A stretch of 64,000 nucleotides of DNA from Methylomicrobium lacus LW14. GTDB lineage: Bacteria; Pseudomonadota; Gammaproteobacteria; Methylococcales; Methylomonadaceae. Location of the stretch: assembly GCF_000527095.1 (NCBI RefSeq), contig NZ_AZUN01000001.1, positions 558,001-622,000 of the forward strand. Direction: 5' to 3'. Below are positions 59,459 to 64,000 of this stretch, piece by piece. The position numbers and the translations under genes are program-made. The notes beneath the pieces were generated by a model. That model did no database searches and was not told the origin of the DNA. It worked only from the letters and a program-made list of their open reading frames with translations. Position 1 is the stretch's first letter. The number at the start of each line of letters is the position of its first letter.

Positions 59459-60784
59459 CTACAAGATATAGCGGCTCAAATCCTCATCCTGGACGAATTC
59501 GCCCAAGTGGCGGTCGACATAAGCCGCATCGATCACGATGTTCTTTTCGAGCAGGTCCGGTGCGCTGAACGAAATCTCTTCGAGCAGGCGTTCCAGGATC
59601 GTATGCAGACGCCGGGCGCCGATGTTTTCGGTTTTTTCGTTGACTTCCCAGCCGAGCTCGGCGATCCGGCGGATGCCGTCGGTCGCGAAGCTCAGATTGA
59701 CGCCTTCGGTCGCGAGCAGCGCCGAGTATTGTTCGGTCAGCGAGGCATTCGGTTCGGTCAGAATCCGGAAAAAGTCGTCGGCGGATAAGGCGCCGAGTTC
59801 GACACGGATCGGGAAGCGGCCCTGCAATTCCGGGATCAGGTCGGACGGCTTGGTCAGATGGAACGCGCCCGAGGCGATAAACAGGATATGATCGGTCTTG
59901 ATCGCGCCATACTTCGTGCTGACCGTGCTGCCTTCAACGATCGGCAGCAGATCGCGCTGCACGCCTTCGCGCGAGACTTCGCCGCCTGAACCGCCCGAAT
60001 CGGAGCGTTTGCAGATTTTGTCGATTTCATCGAGAAACACGATGCCGTTCTGTTCGACCGCTTCGACCGCCTTCAGCTTGATCTCCTCGTCGTTGACCAG
60101 ACGTGCGGCTTCCTCTTCCTGCAAGACCTTGAAGGCCTGCTTGATCTTCATCTTGCGGGAACGCGTCCGGCCGGTGCCCATGTTCTGGAACAGGCCCTGC
60201 AATTGATTGGTCATTTCTTCCATGCCCGGCGGCGCCATGATCTCGACGCCCATCGGCGCGAGCTGCACGTCGATCTCGATGTCCTTGTCGTCGAGGTCGC
60301 CTTCGCGCAGTTTCTTGCGCATTTTTTGCCGGGTCGATTCGTGGGATTCCGAGCGCATGCCGCCGTCCGCTTCGGGCAGGAGCAGGTCGAGAATCTTGTC
60401 TTCGGCCGCGTCGTAAGCCTTGATCTGCACCTTTTCCATTTCGGACTGGCGCATCATCTTGACCGCGGTATCGGCCAGATCGCGGATGATCGATTCGACG
60501 TCGCGGCCGACATAGCCGACTTCGGTGAATTTGGTCGCCTCGATCTTGATGAACGGCGCATTCGCCAGCCGCGCCAGGCGGCGCGCGATTTCGGTTTTGC
60601 CGACGCCGGTCGGGCCGATCATCAGGATGTTTTTCGGGGTGATTTCTTCGCGCAGCGAGGCATCGACCTGCTGCCGGCGCCAACGGTTGCGCAAGGCGAT
60701 CGCGACCGAGCGTTTCGCATCGGATTGGCCGACGATGTGCTTGTCCAGTTCATGGACGATTTCTTTTGGGGTCATTTGGGTCAT
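59459..60784 (-). CDS. hslU: HslU, ATPase of the HslUV protease
   Basis: A 441-residue AAA+ protein with Walker A GPTGVGKTEIARRLA, the pore-loop region GYVGRDVESI, Walker B GIVFLDEIDKI and a C-terminal tail LSRYIL that docks into HslV. It unfolds substrates and feeds them to the protease. It starts 3 bases after hslV. Confidence 0.98.
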   Translation of the reverse strand: MTQMTPKEIVHELDKHIVGQSDAKRSVAIALRNRWRRQQVDASLREEITPKNILMIGPTGVGKTEIARRLARLANAPFIKIEATKFTEVGYVGRDVESIIRDLADTAVKMMRQSEMEKVQIKAYDAAEDKILDLLLPEADGGMRSESHESTRQKMRKKLREGDLDDKDIEIDVQLAPMGVEIMAPPGMEEMTNQLQGLFQNMGTGRTRSRKMKIKQAFKVLQEEEAARLVNDEEIKLKAVEAVEQNGIVFLDEIDKICKRSDSGGSGGEVSREGVQRDLLPIVEGSTVSTKYGAIKTDHILFIASGAFHLTKPSDLIPELQGRFPIRVELGALSADDFFRILTEPNASLTEQYSALLATEGVNLSFATDGIRRIAELGWEVNEKTENIGARRLHTILERLLEEISFSAPDLLEKNIVIDAAYVDRHLGEFVQDEDLSRYIL

Positions 60785-60787
60785 GCT

Positions 60788-61336
60788 TTACTCGTTCGGT
60801 TCCGCGTCCAGTTCTTCGATGCGCAAGTTGTGATTCGTATAAATGCAGATATCGGCCGCGATCGACAGCGCTTTTTCGACGATCTCGCGGGCGCTCAACT
60901 CGGTATTTTCGAGCAAGGCGCGCGCGGCGGCCTGCGCGAAGGCGCCGCCGGAGCCGATCGCCATCAAATCCAGTTCGGGCTCGACCACGTCGCCGTTGCC
61001 GGAGATGATCAATGAGGTTTTGGCATCGGCGATCGTCAGCATCGCTTCCATGCGCCTGAGGGTGCGGTCGGTGCGCCAGTCTTTCGCCATTTCGACCGCC
61101 GCGCGCATCAGGTGGCCGCGATGTTTTTCGAGTTTGCCTTCGAAATGCTCGAACAAGGTAAAGGCGTCCGCGGTCGAGCCGGCAAAACCGGCGATCACCT
61201 TGTCATGATACAGACGGCGCACCTTGCGGGCATTGCCTTTCATGACCGTATTGCCCAGGGTCACTTGGCCGTCTCCGCCGATCACGACTTTGTTGCCGCG
61301 GCGCACGGATAATATGGTGGTTCCTCTCAAATTCAC
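60788..61336 (-). CDS. hslV: HslV, peptidase of the HslUV protease
   Basis: A 182-residue proteasome-beta-like peptidase. A short propeptide MNLRG is followed by the catalytic Thr in TTILSVRRGNKVVIGGDGQV, with KVRRLYHDKVIAGFAGSTAD further on. It forms a double hexamer capped by HslU and degrades unfolded proteins. It is the first gene of the run reaching to ubiB, and is divergent from the DUF4126 gene. Confidence 0.98.
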   Translation of the reverse strand: MNLRGTTILSVRRGNKVVIGGDGQVTLGNTVMKGNARKVRRLYHDKVIAGFAGSTADAFTLFEHFEGKLEKHRGHLMRAAVEMAKDWRTDRTLRRMEAMLTIADAKTSLIISGNGDVVEPELDLMAIGSGGAFAQAAARALLENTELSAREIVEKALSIAADICIYTNHNLRIEELDAEPNE

Positions 61337-61500
61337 TTTATAAAATCCAAAGTTAAAACTGTGTAGTAATAGCGCTCATTTTACATGGTCTGAAGCCTGC
61401 ATGTGCGAAAAAATGCCGCCACGGTGGCGGCGGATTTATTAAGTTGGCATTCATGGCGCTATGCTACCATCAGCAAATCAATCATCCTTGAGGTGCCTTT

Positions 61501-62136
61501 ATGGACGCACTGAATCAAATCTCCACGACGCTGGCGTTGACGATGGGCCTGGCGTGGGCCAGCGGCATCAATCTTTATGCAACCTTGCTGACGCTCGGTT
61601 TTCTCGCGAACAGCGGCAACATCGCGCTGCCTCCGGATTTGCAGATCGTCGCGAATCCGGCGGTGATGGTCGCGGCCGGCTTGATGTATTGCGTCGAATT
61701 CTTTGCCGACAAGACGCCGGGCGTCGATACCGGCTGGGATGCGATCCATACCTTCATCCGCATCCCGGCCGGCGCGATGCTGGCCGCCGGCGCGGTCGGC
61801 GAGCTGAATCCGGCCGTCGAACTCGCCGCCGCGATCGTCGGCGGCGGCCTCGCGGCCGGTTCGCATATGACCAAGGCCGGCAGCCGCGTGCTGATCAATA
61901 CTTCGCCGGAACCGTTCAGCAACTGGATGGCGTCGATCGGCGAAGACGTGGCGGTGATCACCGGCGTCTGGGCCGCGGTCCGGCACCCGTTCTTTTTTCT
62001 GATCGCGCTGGCGCTGTTTATCGGCTTGATGATCTGGCTGTTGCCGAAGCTATGGGTCGGGATCAAGAAGGTTTTTCGGGCGATTGCGGGATTTTTCGGG
62101 GGAGGGACGCCTTCCAGTTCGAATCCGCCTTCGTAA
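61501..62136 (+). CDS. DUF4126 membrane protein
   Basis: A 211-residue protein with about five transmembrane segments. Features are GLAWASGINLYATLLTLGFL, CVEFFADKTPGVDTGWD, IPAGAMLAAGAVG and GGGLAAGSHMTKAGSR. These match the uncharacterised DUF4126 family. GAGGTG lies 7 bases before the ATG. The tail is Gly/Ser/Pro-rich. Function is unknown. Confidence 0.85.
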   Translation: MDALNQISTTLALTMGLAWASGINLYATLLTLGFLANSGNIALPPDLQIVANPAVMVAAGLMYCVEFFADKTPGVDTGWDAIHTFIRIPAGAMLAAGAVGELNPAVELAAAIVGGGLAAGSHMTKAGSRVLINTSPEPFSNWMASIGEDVAVITGVWAAVRHPFFFLIALALFIGLMIWLLPKLWVGIKKVFRAIAGFFGGGTPSSSNPPS

Positions 62137-62159
62137 CGGATTTTACGGACGATCAATAG

Positions 62160-62311
62160 CCACGAAAAGCACGAAAGGCACGAAAAATTTTATTTCCTCG
62201 TTCCAACGCGCTGTGTTGGAATGCAGTCTGAACCGCGCCGCAGTTCGGGACGCAGAACGTCCTTAGGCGGGTTACCACGCAGAGCATTCGTCGTGATACC
62301 CGCCGGGATGC
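62160..62311. repeat. repeat-rich spacer with several hairpins
   Basis: Three copies of CACGAAAAG-like 9-mers (about 62160-62187) are followed by the hairpins TTCCAAC/GTTGGAA (62201-62221) and GGACG/CGTCC (62248-62262). An imperfect pair GGCGGGT/ACCCGCC (62266-62304) comes last. It looks like an interspersed palindromic element between convergent genes and may also end transcription. Confidence 0.6.
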
Positions 62312-62314
62312 GGG

Positions 62315-62953
62315 TTATTGCCGGGTTTTGTTGCCCGTCAGCATCGCCTTAACCAGATTCTCCTTGTGCAGTCGGCTGGACAGGATCACGCCGAACACAT
62401 GCAAGGCAATCAGCAGCAACATCAGGTTCGTGGAGGCTTCGTGGATTTCTTCCCAGAATTCTTCATCGGCCTCGTTCGGCTTTTGCCCGCGATCTTCGTC
62501 GTCCTCATCCTCATCTTCGGCATAAGCCGCGGCAATCGGCGTCAATTCGATAGACTGCATGCTGGCAAAAGGGCCTTTGCCTTCTTCGATCGCATAGACT
62601 TTGAGTCCGCTGAGGGTGACGGCGAACAAGGTCAACAGCAGCGCCATGGCCATCCAGCCGCCGAGCGGGTTGTGGCCGAGATAATGCGGGGGATGACCGG
62701 CGCGGAGGTCTTTGACATATTGGAAAACCACGGCCGGGGAGCGGACAAAATCGCTGAAGCGCGCGTATTTGCTGCCGATAAAACCCCAGATCAGCCGGAA
62801 AATGATCAGGCCGAGGACGGTGTAGCCGGAATAGATGTGCCAGAGGTTTTCTTCCTCGCTGGTCAGATAAGCGACAATAAAACTCGCGACCAGCGACCAG
62901 TGGAAGAGGCGAATCAAAATGTCCCAGACTCGCACGGTGGTTTGATTGTGCAT
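62315..62953 (-). CDS. cytochrome b561-type membrane protein
   Basis: A 212-residue protein with four transmembrane helices and the family pattern VWDILIRLFHWSLVASFIVAY, HIYSGYTVLGLIIFRLIWG and a fourth helix LLIALHVFGVILSS, with haem-ligand histidines. It carries an unusual acidic loop (AEDEDEDDEDRGQKP) before the last helix. Such proteins pass electrons from quinones to soluble c-type cytochromes. The partner is not in the window. Confidence 0.87.
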   Translation of the reverse strand: MHNQTTVRVWDILIRLFHWSLVASFIVAYLTSEEENLWHIYSGYTVLGLIIFRLIWGFIGSKYARFSDFVRSPAVVFQYVKDLRAGHPPHYLGHNPLGGWMAMALLLTLFAVTLSGLKVYAIEEGKGPFASMQSIELTPIAAAYAEDEDEDDEDRGQKPNEADEEFWEEIHEASTNLMLLLIALHVFGVILSSRLHKENLVKAMLTGNKTRQ

Positions 62954-63258
62954 TGAAGTTTCCTCGTAAGTGGCGGTTGAACAGGATTGGGGATAATGTA
63001 CATCGGCAATATGAAACCAAGCTGAAAACCGGAATAAAAGTCTATGCCGGGATTGGATGGCATTTCAATAAGCGGCTTATTGATTCTGTTGACTTTGAAT
63101 GCTTGCGCGCTGTTCCGTCTCGAAAGCCAATATATCTTCTCTGGTTCATACCGTTAGCCAACCTGACTAGCACGACAGCGCAGAGTATCGCGGTCGCTCC
63201 AATCTATGGCATCATGACGGCTCTTTACTAAGAGTCATCGTCAAAAGATTCGCGTAAC
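62954..63258. other. intergenic region
   Basis: About 300 bases between divergent genes. A 92-codon open frame here lacks a ribosome-binding site and protein-like pattern. An imperfect inverted repeat (TGACGGCTCTT against AAGAGTCATCGTCA) lies at about 63213-63243, just upstream of the last gene. Confidence 0.45.
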
Positions 63259-64000
63259 ATGGCTACATTCAAATCCGACCCATCGCTGCCTGGACAAAGC
63301 ATGGAGACTGCACAAATGTTGCATTGCAACTTTATCGACGGCGCCTATCTGGAAGTGGCCGGCGAGGGAAGGGAACGTTATCGGGTGCTCATCGAGGACC
63401 TTGACGATCCGGCGCTTGCGATGCAGTGCGAGCTTGCTTCCGGCGGTTGGGTGCGAACGCCGCATCGCTATTTTGTGCGCTGGCGAGTCGATGTTTATCG
63501 GCAAAGGGATAACGAGCTGGTGTACAGGCATGTCTTCGATTGCACCGGCAAACGCGTCTATATCGCTTTTGAGTCGGGCTCGTTGGGCGATACGCTGGCC
63601 TGGCTGCCGGCGGTGGAGGCGTTCCGCAAACGGCACGGCTGCCGGGTGATTTGTTCGACATTTTTAAACCGGCTGTTCAAGGACAACTACCCGGATATCG
63701 AATTCATCGAACCGGGAGAAACGGCCCACGATCTTTATGCGATGTATCGGATCGGTTTGTTTTATAAGGAAGACGGCGCGTACGATTACGGCAAAAATCC
63801 TTCGGATTTTCGCGAACAACCGCTGGCTCAGCCGGCTTTCGATATTTTGGGTCTGCCGTTTCGCGAAATCAAACCGCTGATCAAGATCCCCGATTTGCCG
63901 AGTCCGTTGGATAAACCCTATGTCTGTATCGGCTTACACGCCACGTGCCAGGCGAAATACTGGAACAATCCCAAAGGCTGGGATGAAGTCGTGCGCTTTC
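63259..64000 (+). CDS. autotransporter O-heptosyltransferase-like protein, 5' part
   Basis: About 247 residues are visible and the frame runs off the window. The pattern RVYIAFESGSLGDTLAWLPA, FRKRHGCRVICSTFLN, DIEFIEPGETAHDLYAMYRI, DILGLPFREIKP and LHATCQAKYWNNPKGW matches the bacterial autotransporter heptosyltransferase family (AAH, TibC, BAHT). The conserved cysteines before KYWNN bind metal in TibC. These enzymes add heptose to serines of autotransporter adhesins in the cytoplasm. The start at 63259 lacks a clear ribosome-binding site; an ATG at 63301 is possible. Confidence 0.85.
   Translation, partial: MATFKSDPSLPGQSMETAQMLHCNFIDGAYLEVAGEGRERYRVLIEDLDDPALAMQCELASGGWVRTPHRYFVRWRVDVYRQRDNELVYRHVFDCTGKRVYIAFESGSLGDTLAWLPAVEAFRKRHGCRVICSTFLNRLFKDNYPDIEFIEPGETAHDLYAMYRIGLFYKEDGAYDYGKNPSDFREQPLAQPAFDILGLPFREIKPLIKIPDLPSPLDKPYVCIGLHATCQAKYWNNPKGWDEVVRF

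Noticed and set aside
62953..63231. 92-codon frame between the b561 and heptosyltransferase-like genes
   Set aside because: It starts inside the promoter region of a divergent gene, lacks a ribosome-binding site and has no recognisable pattern.

Overview
The window looks like a chromosomal segment of a gammaproteobacterium, most plausibly a methanotroph of the Methylococcales. The clues are a 131-residue bacteriohemerythrin, the gene order hslV-hslU-DUF971-ubiE-ubiJ-ubiB, an hrcA-grpE-dnaK-dnaJ-dapB cluster under a CIRCE operator, and a SoxXYZA set. No methane or methanol oxidation gene lies in the window, so this placement is inference.

Layout. 1-8.5 kb: the end of an RND efflux pump and its outer-membrane factor, an NhaD-type antiporter, a CorC-type CBS protein, an FNR regulator with all four cluster cysteines, and two small envelope proteins. 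8.6-12.1 kb: an acyltransferase/alpha-beta-hydrolase fusion and an L,D-transpeptidase. 12.2-16.9 kb: a tightly coupled minus-strand operon thiD-thiE-soxX-soxY-soxZ-soxA-moeA. 17.0-23.6 kb: an array of integron gene cassettes without an integron integrase (a CALIN), interrupted by an IS91-family element that carries its own tyrosine recombinase. 24.0-33.5 kb: a lipid block (fadE, an HCDH-first beta-oxidation protein, a thiolase, a second acyltransferase/hydrolase fusion, mlaA). 33.7-36.9 kb: a Pat/PatZ-type lysine acetyltransferase and bacteriohemerythrin.

37.0-49.6 kb is a signalling region. A 1711-residue protein (degenerate kinase domain, AAA-type ATPase, GAF, histidine kinase) is followed by a receiver-KaiB fusion and a PAS/PAS/histidine-kinase/receiver hybrid. 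Next come a stand-alone M41-like metalloprotease, an unknown gene and a FixL/FixJ-like pair. The FixJ-like gene of that pair is split by a small inverted-repeat element.

49.9-61.3 kb is conserved housekeeping DNA: dapB, dnaJ, dnaK, grpE, hrcA, ubiB, ubiJ, ubiE, DUF971, hslU and hslV. 61.5-64 kb holds a DUF4126 membrane protein, a cytochrome b561-type protein and the start of an autotransporter O-heptosyltransferase-like gene.

The most unusual items are the KaiB-fused response regulator encoded between two histidine kinases, with no KaiC in the window, and the CALIN. Within the CALIN are a gene-less cassette carrying a promoter-like sequence, a cassette gene whose end is rewritten by a palindromic repeat, and an inserted IS91-type element whose recombinase needs a -1 frameshift at an A8 run. 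Several unrelated palindromic repeat families are scattered between genes.
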